DNA of 64,000 bases from positions 7,221,501-7,285,500 of the forward strand of contig CM076949.1 of assembly GCA_039566865.1 (NCBI GenBank). Direction: 5' to 3'. How positions within the stretch are numbered: the first letter of the stretch is position 1; each line of letters starts with the position of its first letter. This document shows, piece after piece, positions 55,302 to 64,000 of this stretch. The notes beneath the pieces are model-generated. The model did not search any database. It worked only from the letters and a program-made list of their open reading frames with translations, and was not told where the DNA came from. The DNA is from Aurelia coerulea (Eukaryota; Cnidaria; Scyphozoa; Semaeostomeae; Ulmaridae). A program made the translations under genes and the position numbers.

Positions 55302-55337
<36 letters not shown>

Positions 55338-58300
55338 AAGGCCGATGATCTTTGGCAATTATAATGTGAGTATCGGTTTGTACAATCTTGCTGTCTTATT
55401 GCATTTTCCAACGATCTGTAGGGCACTGACTCGGAATTTTTTTCTGGTCGCGAAGGCCCTAGACCCCCGTCCTATGTGCCCTCCGAGCTTGCACATCTCA
55501 ACAACATAGCTTGTGAAAGATCTAAGTCAAGATCTTTTTCACAAACCAAATGAGGAGAAAGTAGTTCTGTATAGGATGGGTAGTAGGGTAAGATTCTTTC
55601 GGAGAAATGATGGAAAGTGAATGGTAGAGTCGTTCTAAGCCAATGTATAGGTTGGATTTTTGAAAAATTTCCGAGACAAACTATCACAGAACTGTCAAAA
55701 TTTCCATTTTGAGGCCAGGCAAATTGGATTGTTAGAACGGTTCTGGGACAAATTATAGTGTGTTTGCGCAAAAATTTTCCTGTGGTGGTAATTCATAAAA
55801 ATACTGTTACCTAATTATGAAAGTTTTCAATTGGGCACTGGTAAAGATGGGATGCATTCTAAACCAAAGAATATCATATTTTTACAAAAATAGTTTCCAG
55901 GGGATGCTAATTTAAACAACTGTTACGAAATGATCAACAATTCTATTTCACCACCAGGTAACATGTGATCGGTAGAAGTGTTCTAAGCCAAAGTAAAGGG
56001 CGTGTCCCCGAAAATTTTCCTGGGGGCTTTGCCCCCAGACCCCCTCATCCAGTGGCGGATTTGACGTGAGTTCTATGAGTTTGGGAACTTAGTCAAGATT
56101 TCATAGATAGATTTGTCTCTGAGAATAGAATTACGATAATTATGAAATTAGATCCGCGATGAAAATAACAAACGATTTCAAAATCTGTTCAATTGCGCTT
56201 ATATAAGGGGCTACAAACTAGGCCCCTTATATGTGTCAATAAGGCAAAATGTGCCTGGCTGAAGGAGAAACATTTGAGGTAAACTTAGGCCTTATGATCA
56301 TATGAAGGTCCAAAATTGGTTTCGTGGGATGCTTTTCATTTCAAAATTTTATCAGTTATTAATTAGTTAAGAAAAATTTGACAGCATTTTAAGGCAATCT
56401 AAAGGACGTGGCTGCAAAAATTTTCTCGTGGGAGTACCCCCGCCCCCACCTAGCTTCGCTCACCTTCGATCTCATCATGGGAACTCATTAAAACATCCGG
56501 CTAGATCCGCCCCTGAATATATACTGAACTTTGAAGCTTCTGCTGGTCCCGATGCCCTCTTTTTCACAAACCATATACTTCAGATTTCTGAATCTGAGAG
56601 AACTTGACATCCCTTCGATAATTCCAGGAGTGACGTTTTAGATTCGTTGCGGAAATTTTTGGAAATTCGAAGTTCGTCGTTCGGTCGCCGGTAGGACGTC
56701 ATTTTCTAACTGTGGTACCCTACTTGTGTTATTTCAACAGACTCATTTATCTTTATGTCAACCTAAAAAGGGGCGTTGGCCGCATTTACAGCCAAAGTAG
56801 AGGGCGTGGTCCAAGAAAATTTTTCTGGGGCTCCGCCCCAGACCCCGTTCTCTTTCGCCCCCCCAATAAAAAATCCTGGCGGCGCCACTGTGTGTTTTTC
56901 ATATCATACCTCCTACCTGACATCTAATGCGAGACAAGACTTCCAAACAAATAGCAATGTTCCTTTAAGAGACTTGGTGGTTGCATGGTATGTACCATAG
57001 AAGCCCATTTCATCTCATTTGGCACTTAGCATTCGTAAACCATCAGCCAAGTTAGCATCTTGGTCAGCGTCGAGCCTGGACTTGCTCCAAGTCTCGCTCT
57101 TGATAAAAAAAAACAAACGGGAGGGGAAAGGGAAAGGGCACGGGGAAAGGAGGAAGAGGAAGAAAGGGATCATTATGGGAATAAGGTCGATTTGACCTTT
57201 TCAATGCTAACGCTTTACCAGTTTTTACTGATTTTTAATAAAATTGTAACGTATCTACTTTTAGTGTTAAAACATTGTAAATTCTACTTATATTTAATGG
57301 CAAATAGATTCTTACTTGGGGAAGCGAGACTTGCTCTTCTTTTCTTTTTCCCCTCTCCCTTCCCTCCTTCTCTTCACCTAGAAATTGGTTTTTCGTTTTG
57401 AAAACTTGAGCAAACCACTAAACGAAAAATTTGGTAACGATAGGAAAGAAGATTTTACCTGTAAACGCTGTTTGACCATGCACCGCCAACACCACCTACA
57501 AAAGAAATAAGTGTACTTCGTCATTTTTCAATGCTGATATTTGCAGAGAAATGCAGTGGTATTAGTTCATAGCGGTTCGATTGGCTAAACAGTGTCAAGA
57601 TGTAGCTAAACAGTGCATAACAACTTTGACTATCATAATGAAATCACTAAAAGGCCTAATTCGAAGATTTGTCTGCCCAAACCGATCCATATATTGTCAG
57701 CATTGACGTTTCCAGAACTCACAAAAATCCAGTCGCGAGAAGAAAAATCTTGCATGGTAGAAATTAAGTTGTTTATTCATGTTTTAACTTAGCTCAAATA
57801 TTTTTCCACAGAATTTCGGACGTATTAACAGAAATCTCGAACGCCTAAAATACCATATTTTCAGTTTATTTTTGCTTATTTCATACTGAAAATGTCATAC
57901 ATTTATAGATGGTGGTTCATTTTAGGGATTCTCGGTCAGAAATTTACCCAAACGAATATTGTTGAGGATGAAGAGAATGATTCCTGATATAGATTTCATT
58001 TAAGAAAATATGACACTCTTCACTAATCAACATTCTCACCACATTCCTTTTCAATGCAAAGCGTTTCGTGAGCAATACATTTTTTAAACAATGGAGCTGT
58101 TTTAATGTAATTTTTCTATAATGCGAAAATTTTCGGACGCTAAATACTTCGGACTACAACAAAATTCGGATATCAAAATTCTCGGACGTATGATATATTA
58201 ACGCACGAAATTTTTGGCTTTTAACGTAGCTTTGTGCAAGGTGTACATGTTTTTTAAGATTAAGCTCAATTTATCACAACTGACCAAGCGAGGATTTGAT

Positions 58301-59656
58301 GAATTGTCAACATCTTAAAACTGTCAACATTGCGTTTGAAAGCCAAAACTAAAAATGTATACCTCTTTTATCCGGATTGCATTCTAATTCTTTGTTGTTA
58401 AGTATTATATAATTGTAAGTAGGGACCAGATGACCTTGTGTCCTTTCCTGCTTTGGATGGCACAGTAACGAGTAATCCTTTTTGTGTTTTAATTGTTTTG
58501 ATGATGATAAAAAAAATAAAAAAAAGTGCCAACGAACTCTTCGTACGTTCTTGTGATTGCAAGAAGAGTCGGAAAACTTCAGAAATCATTCAGCTAGGGA
58601 ATTTTAAAGTAAATCAACGGAGTTTAAAGCAAGTTAGCTAGGAGGACTGGGTCAGTCTAAATATAACCAATTGTATTTGATGCTCTCGATCGATGAAAAC
58701 AATAGAAATATGAGTGGCGTCTGCCGTTCTTTTGTGCTATGTTTAGATTATGTCGCTATATCTCCGTTCATTAACTTTAATGGACTGCAACCAAAAAGTA
58801 TATTTACCTTTACAAAGATTTGATGGCCCATACTGATCAAAGTAAAGTTGCGCATAAGGTCCCCCGAAGCATTGTCCACCATCTTGAACTGCAAATACTT
58901 TCAAGTTCTCATTAGCAGCTGCATCTGCGCATGCGTGCAGTGGGTTCGACCTTGTCTTCCAGTTACTGCTTAGCAACTTGCTGCGTCCTTCCAATGATGC
59001 AATTGCACGTGTAGGGAGATCTCTCCAGCAACCCAATGATTCCCATCCTTCCAGCTCTGAGAGATATTGACAACAATCATATGGTTTTCAGAAATACCAG
59101 GTTTGTCACAAAAGATGTTTCGACGTTTAAGCCCCGTTTACACCACACCGTTTTCAAATGAAAACGGTACGCAGTCATGTCGTTCTGGCCTTCCGTTTAC
59201 AGTAACAAGTTTTCATAATCAGCATCAAATGAAAAATATTTTGAATAGGGTAGGGTGGGGGCAATGTGGATCTACGGGGTAAAGTGGGTCTACTGAGCAT
59301 TTTGCTAGAAATATCCTACCTCGTTAAATGGAAGAAATGTTAGCTATTTTTTTGCTAATGTCTAAGCTGCCTTTTTATATAAAAGATTCGTCTTAGATGT
59401 ATCTCCGCTCGTTTTATAAAATAACGTTACTAAACGGCCAACTGTTCAAGAATCTCTTGTTTTGCTGTTCTGGTCCATTTAATGAAAATGCAGTGAGAAT
59501 TTGGTCTTTACGTGAGTTGGTATAGATCATACGCCATCTGGCAGCACCTCGCTTTCACAACACCATCCCAATAGACCGATCAAAATGATCTTACTTACCA
59601 CATCGAACAGATGCAAAAAATATGGAAAAGAGAATCCATGCAATGTCTTTGGACAT
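43745..59656 (-). CDS. Gene A: giant secreted vWA protein (eight exons, 2244 residues)
   Basis: Exons are 59656-59599, 59056-58808, 57495-57459, 55119-55061, 54749-54201, 52208-49851, 48655-45983 and 44496-43745, 6735 nt in total, with consistent phases (1,1,2,1,1,1,1) and GT-AG sites. Order: signal peptide (1-19), Cys-containing extracellular module (20-115), short Lys-rich linker, vWA 1 (about 136-317), a Cys-free charged Lys/Glu/Ser/Asn-rich region (318-1994), vWA 2 (about 1996-2200), basic tail. vWA domains mediate protein contacts in matrix and plasma proteins, usually through a metal site; that site looks lost here. The long charged middle suggests a disordered matrix, mucus or adhesive protein, but that is inference. 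I do not recognise an orthologue. Confidence 0.8.
45527..45903. mobile_element. MITE with ends GGACCTGTCATAAAG
   Basis: GGACCTGTCATAAAGTATCT and the near inverse AGATTCTTTATGACAGGTCC, each followed inward by CTACTACC/GGTAGTAG and G/C runs. It lies in gene A intron 7, about 80 bases from the exon 7 donor. Just beside it (45908-45934) is a perfect 26-base palindrome around TATATA. Confidence 0.7.
45983..48655 (-). CDS. Gene A exon 7: charged low-complexity region 2
   Basis: A single 2673-bp symmetric exon (891 codons) with no cysteine. The N-terminal part is Tyr/Arg/His-rich (RRPYKLIPTKK), the middle Ser/Thr/Asn/Gln-rich, the C-terminal third Lys/Glu/Gly-rich with many KE-type alternations. 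No hydrophobic segment and no recognised domain. Predicted disordered by composition. N-glycosylation sequons (NLT, NYT) are present. Large uninterrupted exons are typical of repetitive structural proteins. Confidence 0.8.
48811..49413. mobile_element. TA-flanked foldback MITE, ends C(A/C)GGGTG
   Basis: TA duplications at 48809-48810 and 49414-49415. The arms are nearly complementary for more than 130 bases (AAAATAAACTATGCACGTTT, GGCAGGCCAC). It lies in gene A intron 6. The TA flanks fit Tc1/mariner-type mobilisation. Confidence 0.8.
49851..52208 (-). CDS. Gene A exon 6: charged low-complexity region 1
   Basis: A 2358-bp symmetric exon (786 codons), cysteine-free. It begins with 150 residues of Lys/Glu/Gln repeats resembling a polyampholyte or single helix (KETKAQTERN, EKVEMKIEEHKEATREK), continues Ser/Asn/Lys-rich, and near residues 1000-1030 has a coiled-coil-like stretch (KKKEIDQLLKKLDEQ) running into a basic cluster (RRRKRKRRKVRLRS), followed by an Asp/Glu/Ser-rich acidic end. 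The basic cluster matches furin-type sites, so processing into two chains is possible. Confidence 0.8.
52557..53385. repeat. 117-bp tandem array, seven units
   Basis: AAAGGAGGAAAATTCAACTT recurs at 52674, 52791, 52908, 53025, 53142 and 53259, period 117. Unit identity is very high, so the expansion is recent or homogenised. Because 117 is a multiple of three, frames stay open on both strands across it. It lies in gene A intron 5 and is not treated as coding. Confidence 0.9.
53390..54026. mobile_element. Remnants of a CCGGGTGA-ended MITE family
   Basis: Two related stretches (53390-53567 and 53740-53945) are followed by TACCGGGTGAC (53566) and by GACTCACCCGGTA (about 54014-54026). The segment 53580-53700 is inverted relative to 60660-60770. 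Likely overlapping or nested copies of the family seen intact at 60380-60999. Confidence 0.5.
54201..54749 (-). CDS. Gene A exon 5: vWA domain 1
   Basis: 549-bp symmetric exon holding a whole vWA domain: PLDLMFLVDGAGES (first strand), RFGVISYGSKPKVIV, GGERAINDAMKIA, KAILALTTGNMN, IRILAFGVDKS, and a closing Cys pairing with the Cys just before the domain. The metal-site residues DxSxS, Thr and Asp are replaced by DGAGE, GGERA and TTG. Confidence 0.85.
55061..55119 (-). CDS. Gene A exon 4: short Lys/Glu linker
   Basis: 59-bp exon, acceptor CATAG and donor GTAAGT. It is phase 2 in and phase 1 out, which is exactly what is needed to join exon 3 to exon 5. It encodes about 20 charged residues (RRVLEEKKGNEKVV) between the extracellular module and vWA 1. 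Confidence 0.7.
55120..57458. other. Gene A intron 3: G-tracts and repeat modules
   Basis: Holds a run of 32 G at 55305-55336, with shorter G-runs at 55215-55245. Copies of the GGGGGC-loop-GCCCCC AGACCCC module occur at about 56000-56045 and 56800-56850, with a weaker one near 56405-56450. CAGTGGCGGAT (56052) and ATCCGCCCCTG (about 56505) may be worn hAT ends. No coding exon seen. Confidence 0.5.
57459..57495 (-). CDS. Gene A exon 3: end of the extracellular module
   Basis: 37-bp exon after TTTTGTAG, donor GTAAAA, phase 1 in and 2 out. It encodes GVGGAWSNSVY, which completes the Gly-Gly-x-Trp-x-Asn-x-Val-Tyr end expected for the module begun in exon 2. Confidence 0.7.
57496..58807. other. 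Gene A intron 2, nothing recognised
   Basis: AT-rich intron of 1.3 kb. Repeated TTCGGAC words around 58130-58195 are the only visible pattern. Confidence 0.3.
58808..59056 (-). CDS. Gene A exon 2: Cys-containing extracellular module
   Basis: 249-bp symmetric exon. Landmarks: GCWRDLPTRAIASLEGR, HACADAAANENLKVFAVQDGG, QCFGG, YGPSNLCK. I recall this GCxxD / VQDGGxC / YGxSxxC pattern, ending GGxWxNxVY, from secreted proteins of marine invertebrates. It is loosely WSC-like, but I know no formal name for it. Confidence 0.75.
59599..59656 (-). CDS. Gene A exon 1: signal peptide
   Basis: ATG at 59656 opens MSKDIAWILFSIFFASVRC, a short positively charged start and hydrophobic core with a plausible cleavage site before Cys. 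The exon ends in phase 1 at donor GTAAGT. Confidence 0.75.
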
Positions 59657-60379
59657 CCTCTTGCTTGGCTTTACTGGGAAGAAATTAAAAAGGGTATTTC
59701 AGTAATGATCAGTAGATTTGTTTACAAAATCCTCATTCATACAAGGGGTTGTTGAGTTATCTGTAGTGGAAGGTGGCGCCATGTTTCTACCAGCCAATAG
59801 CTGCAGCAATTTTGACTCAAAATTGCGATCAATTCCATACAAAGGCTGTATGAAATTTATAGATGAGGCCCAAGTTAGACCCTTACTTGTCCTCGTAGAG
59901 AGAATCAGTGATCTGTTACTTTTTAGAGAGAAATCAACAAGCACCTCATAAGTCATGGTACAGACCGGTTTCGGCGAATTCAGGGCTCATCAGTGCAGCT
60001 AGACAGTATGAGGCCTATTACCTGGCATTGAATGCTAGGGTCCAGTTTCTTGATGAAAAGCTCATGGGTAGGTGGAATTGTAAAGAATAACCCATCTGTT
60101 ACTTTCCCTGCTCTTTAGCTTTCCCTAACATTTCATTCACATCACCTGTTGTCCTATTTTTGAAGCCCATTGTTTAGCATCTGCAAACTTTCTCCCACAG
60201 CTTTATTTTGCCTGCAACCGCTTTCGTAGCAGTCTGGCAGCCTTCTCAGCGTCATCTCGCGAGTTGGAAGAGGTATGGAAGAGTGCAACTTTGAAGAATG
60301 AAACTGTGCATTTCATATCACCCTTGTTAATTCCTGATTTCAATGTTTGTGGTTAAAAAGTTCAACTCTCAAATTTGTA
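59657..60379. other. Putative upstream region of gene A
   Basis: No coding exon recognised. The promoter of gene A should lie here, but no TATA box or other motif stands out. Confidence 0.3.
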
Positions 60380-60999
60380 CCGGGTGAGTCAGAAAAAAGA
60401 CCCGATGTTTGAAAGGTTACTGCTCCCTGAATATATAAGCAATGATATTTTGCAATATCTAGTTGAATAGATAACATGTTCAATAACTTTTAGAACTTTT
60501 CTGGCTGAAATCGATCGCTCCGCTAAGATTTTACAAGGGATTTTCTGAAAAACGCCCCTTCGAGAAACCTTAAAAATGTGCTAAAATCATAAGCAAGTCT
60601 CCCTAATGTGTTTGCCTTACAGCTATGATTTGAGAACGCTTTAGCACGTGCTATCCTCTTAGGGGAATGAAAAAGTCTTCCCCTAGTATGAAAAACTTAT
60701 TCAGGGGTATTCCAATTTACCAAGAGAACAAAATGCATGCGAGTGTCATTATTGCCAGGAAAGAAAACAAAGGGAAATTTTGTTTGTCGTTTTCCTTCGT
60801 TTTTGCAGATGTTCGAAGGAGGCTTTCTATAGAAAATCTTTCATATCGACGGGAAGGAATGGCCGATTAAAGCCGGGTAAAGTACTGGGCCTAATTTGAC
60901 ATATCGGGAATAAAACAAGAAAGTTTTCAATAGCATTCTTTTGATATTGAGGGAACAGCATTTTTTCAAACACCGGGATCTTTTATTAACTCACCCGGT
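60380..60999. mobile_element. TA-flanked MITE, ends CCGGGTGAGT
   Basis: TA duplications at 60378-60379 and 61000-61001. CCGGGTGAGTCAGAAAAAAG is matched by the inverted right end CTTTTATTAACTCACCCGG. Similarity of the arms extends about 60 bases through TTTGAAA and TCCCT. Confidence 0.8.
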
Positions 61000-61815
61000 A
61001 GTATCAGATATAAGTTGTTTGTTTGTACGTGCGGTTATCCTGAGCGATTAATATGAAAAATATATGTAAATGCAGTTTATAGCTTAAAGTTTAACAGACT
61101 ATAAAAATTTGTATCAAATTTATAAATGTTCCATATTCTTTCTGAAGCTAACAAAATGGGAGGCCACCATGACAACAGCCCAGGGTAAAGACAACGAGCT
61201 AAAAGAGTACGAGCTATGTACTACGAGCTAAAAGCCTAAAATATAGTAATGAACATACCATTTAAAATGTTCCTCACGTTATGTTGATGACATCTGCAAA
61301 GGCATACAAACTTTCAATCATAATTCTTTCTTGATAAGCAAAAAGTGATAAAATAATCAATTCCATGAACAATCATAAAAACAATCAAGTAGAACAAAGA
61401 GGACAGACTAATACAATGCTTGATTGACTGAAGACAATGCGACGTGTTGGTTGATAAAAACAAACTTGCTCGATTTTACAAGTCGATCAAAAGATCAAAA
61501 TAGATTTTCTATTATTAAAAATTTATTCATAACATTGGCTAGTAGGGTTTTTCTAGAGCAATATTTTCTGCGCCTTTATATTTCGACTCAAATTGTAAAT
61601 TTGCGATTTCCTGTGTTCACGCAAAAAGATAAAGAATATTCGGTAATTAGTAGTAGCGTGCGTTAGGGACCAAAATGATAAATCATGTCTGCATAATGCA
61701 GTTTGCATTAATTAGATTGCAGACTCGACGGACTGGATTATGTTGTTGCCAAATAAAAAAAACGTAAGCACACACTTTGCATCCATAGCTAATGAAAGTC
61801 CAATGATAGTTTACA
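61000..61815. other. AT-rich intergenic stretch, no gene seen
   Basis: Short ACGAGCTAAAAG repeats at 61193-61235. Otherwise no structure recognised. Confidence 0.3.
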
Positions 61816-61817
61816 TA

Positions 61818-63082
61818 ATGGGTAAGTCCGAAGGAAGTTAACACGTTTGGCGGCTGTGGAATAGAAAAAACGCGGCCGATATTCAAAATTGAAATGTTAA
61901 TCTATCAATCAAAGGCTAACTTAGATGTGAAGTTACATGTTTGGCGGGCTGTGGAATAAAAAGTACGCGGCCGACATTCAAAACTGAAATTTTAATCTAT
62001 CAGTCAAAGGCTAACTTAGATGTGAAAGAAGTTAACACGTTTGGCGGGCTGTGGAGTAGAAACTACGTGGATGATATTCTAAACTGAAATGTTAATCTAT
62101 CAGTCAAAGGCTAACTTAGATGTGAAAGAAGTTAACATGTTTGGCGGGCTGTGGAATAAAAAGTACGCGGCCGATATTCAAAACTGAAATGTTAATCTAT
62201 CAGTCAAAGGCTAACTTAGATGTGAAAAAAGTCAACATGTTTGGCGGGCTGTCGAATAAAAAGTATGCGGCCGATATTCAAAACTGAAAAGTTAATCTAT
62301 CAGTCAAAGGCTAACTTAGATGTGAAAAAAGTCAACATGTTTGGCGGGCTGTCGAATAAAAAGTATGCGACCGATATTCAAAACTGAAATGTTAATCTAT
62401 CAGTCAAAGGCTAACTTAGATGTGAAAAAAGTCAACATGTTTGGCGGGCTGTCGAATAAAAAGTATGCGGCCGATATTCAAAACTGAAATGTTAATCTAT
62501 CAGTCAAAGGCTAACTTAGATGTGAAAGAAGTCAACATGTTTGGCGGGCTGTCGAATAAAAAGTACGCGGCCGATATTCAAAACTGAAATGTTAATCTAT
62601 CAGTCAAAGGCTAACTTAGATGTGAAAGAAGTTAACATGTTTGGCGGGCTGTGGAATAAAAAGTACGTGGCCGATATTCAAAACTGAAATGTTAATCTAT
62701 CAGTCAAAGGCTAAACTTAGATGTGGAAATTTTTTTAGTAAAATCACTCATTTTTTAGACCCAGAAATTTGAAAAGTGCTGATAAGGAGTAGTATGGGAA
62801 CGAGAATTCCATCTGTTTCGGAAGTAGAATTGAAATGCCAATGGCAAGTAAATCATGGACCAGTAAATAATCAAGCAAATCATGGAATCCTCGTTCCCAT
62901 ACAAACCTCTTGTCAGTATTTTTCTAATTTCTGGGTCTAAAGGATAAGTTATTATCTCAAACAAAATTTTCACATATAGGTTAGCCGTTGACTGATCGAA
63001 CAACAGTTTAATTTCGAATATCGGCCACTTGCGTATTATTCCAGAACCCACTAAACGTATTAAAATTTTTGGATTCACCCGG
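61818..63082. mobile_element. Foldback MITE with one arm expanded into a satellite
   Basis: The right end GGATTCACCCGG is followed by TA. The left end is a degenerate counterpart (TGGGTAAGTCC after TA at 61816-61817). The right arm (62960-63080) carries one inverted unit (GTTAGCCGTTGACTGAT, GAATATCGGCCAC); the left arm carries about nine direct units. The central hairpin around CATGATTTAC matches the relative at 43098-43556. Confidence 0.75.
61826..62730 (+). repeat. 100-bp tandem array, about nine units
   Basis: GGCTAACTTAGATGTGAA recurs every 100 bp (CTAAC at 62011, 62111, 62211 and so on to 62711; the first interval is about 95). Each unit contains GTTTGGCGGGCTGTGGAATA and GCGGCCGATATTCAAAACTG. 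Adjacent units share private variants, such as GTCGAATAAAAAGTATGCG in units 5-7, implying stepwise duplication. Confidence 0.9.
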
Positions 63083-63285
63083 TATATCAAACATGTTGCA
63101 CTTTTGATACAAAATCATACATGTATTGCATGTGGTGCACACGGCAACCTTTGGAATTGTGACTATATATTTCCTTGGGGACTGAGACTGTAGCTGACTT
63201 TACTAAACGTAGTAAACATGCAATCACCCTTCCTATTTCTAAAATCAGATCAACTGTAGGCTATGCAAACATATATACCGCAGAT

Positions 63286-63887
63286 AACAAGGACATACTT
63301 TGTTGCACAATAACATCAGTTGCTTTTGACTGACACCAAAATTCAAACTGATTAGCGATTGCAGAAAAAGGAAATTCTCTCAACCAGTAATTGAAAAAAA
63401 TAAAGACGCAAAAGCTGCTCTGAAACCCAGGTAGCTAGCTCGCTCGTTGTGCATTACAGAAATACTGTTTAAGAGCAAACATGATCATCTATTGATAGAA
63501 GAAGGATATATCTAAAAATCTGTCTCGGGCATTTTAGTCCTTTGGTTCAGAAGCTGAGCAGCAAATGTTTTAATCACACCCAAAGATATGAGAATTGAAC
63601 TGCCTCCCAATCTGCTTCTATACCAAAACAAATAAAATGCCCGAAGCAGATGTTTAGATATATCCTTCTCCTTTCGATATATACCCATATTTTTTCTTAA
63701 AAACCATTTCTAGTGTGCACAACGACCAAGCTAGCTACCTTGGTTTTAGAGCAACTTCGGCGGCTTTGTTTGTTTTGAATTATTGGTTGAGACAATTTCC
63801 TTTGTCGTGCAATTGCTAATCGCTTTGAATTCTGTTGTCGAGTAAAAAGCAACTGATGCTATTGTCTTACAAAAATCTGCCCTTGAT
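63286..63887. mobile_element. Mutator-like foldback MITE (copy 3)
   Basis: AACAAGGAC...CCCTTGAT ends are flanked by perfect 9-bp repeats ACCGCAGAT (63277-63285, 63888-63896). The interior matches the copies at 25462 and 18726, including GATATATCTAAA and TCTCGGGCATTTTA. Confidence 0.85.
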
Positions 63888-64000
63888 ACCGCAGATTGTG
63901 TATCTCACATGATAGGCAGCTATCATATATATTCTTCCACTCTATAGAATTCTTTGAACGGTTGTAAATGAAGTTTTTTTGAATTGTAAGATAAATAGTA

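Noticed and set aside
29443..59656. A single minus-strand gene joining genes A and B
   Set aside because: Gene A has its own stop at 43745, and gene B has its own signal-peptide exon at 38001, so two genes fit better.

Overview
The window is nuclear DNA from an invertebrate animal, probably a cnidarian. Genes are split by canonical GT-AG introns, mostly phase 1. Coding exons carry extracellular modules typical of such genomes (ShKT, papilin-like GCC repeats, von Willebrand A). Most of the rest is transposon debris. The cnidarian assignment is inference from gene content; nothing here fixes the species.

Four host gene models can be supported. Two plus-strand genes (294-5069 and 11756-27661) are paralogues. 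Each has a first exon of only three codons, a long intron (4.4 and 15.5 kb), and one exon for a small secreted protein with eight conserved cysteines and an identical C-terminal TLIRFG. Gene B (minus, 29443-38001, six exons, 211 residues) alternates papilin-like GCC modules and ShKT modules, one per symmetric phase 1-1 exon, behind a signal peptide. Gene A (minus, 43745-59656, eight exons, 2244 residues) is a large secreted protein: signal peptide, a Cys-containing extracellular module split over two exons, a vWA domain, about 1,680 cysteine-free charged residues in two very large exons, and a second vWA domain. Splice phases agree across every junction in all four models.

Layout: 0.3-5.1 kb, paralogue 1 with a dead LINE, a foldback element and a hAT-like element in its intron; 5.1-8.7 kb, repeat remnants, including what looks like the 3' flank of a lost third paralogue; 8.7-11.5 kb, a LINE with a 909-codon open ORF2; 11.7-27.7 kb, paralogue 2, whose intron holds a SINE, a 3.5-kb inverted VNTR element, a Mutator-like foldback element split by a piggyBac-like element, and a complete-looking but broken LINE (20.9-26.9 kb) carrying two further insertions; 28.2-29.1 kb, a LINE fragment; 29.4-38.0 kb, gene B; 38-43.7 kb, repeats, a SINE and an orphan reading frame; 43.7-59.7 kb, gene A, with a 117-bp tandem array and several MITEs in its introns; 60-64 kb, three MITEs, one with an arm expanded into a 100-bp satellite.

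All four proteins look secreted, so the locus appears to be a cluster of secreted or matrix genes. No shared pathway is shown. The clearest new signals are the eight-Cys RFG-ending family, the architecture of gene A, and a layered record of nonautonomous transposons whose target-site duplications can be read directly.
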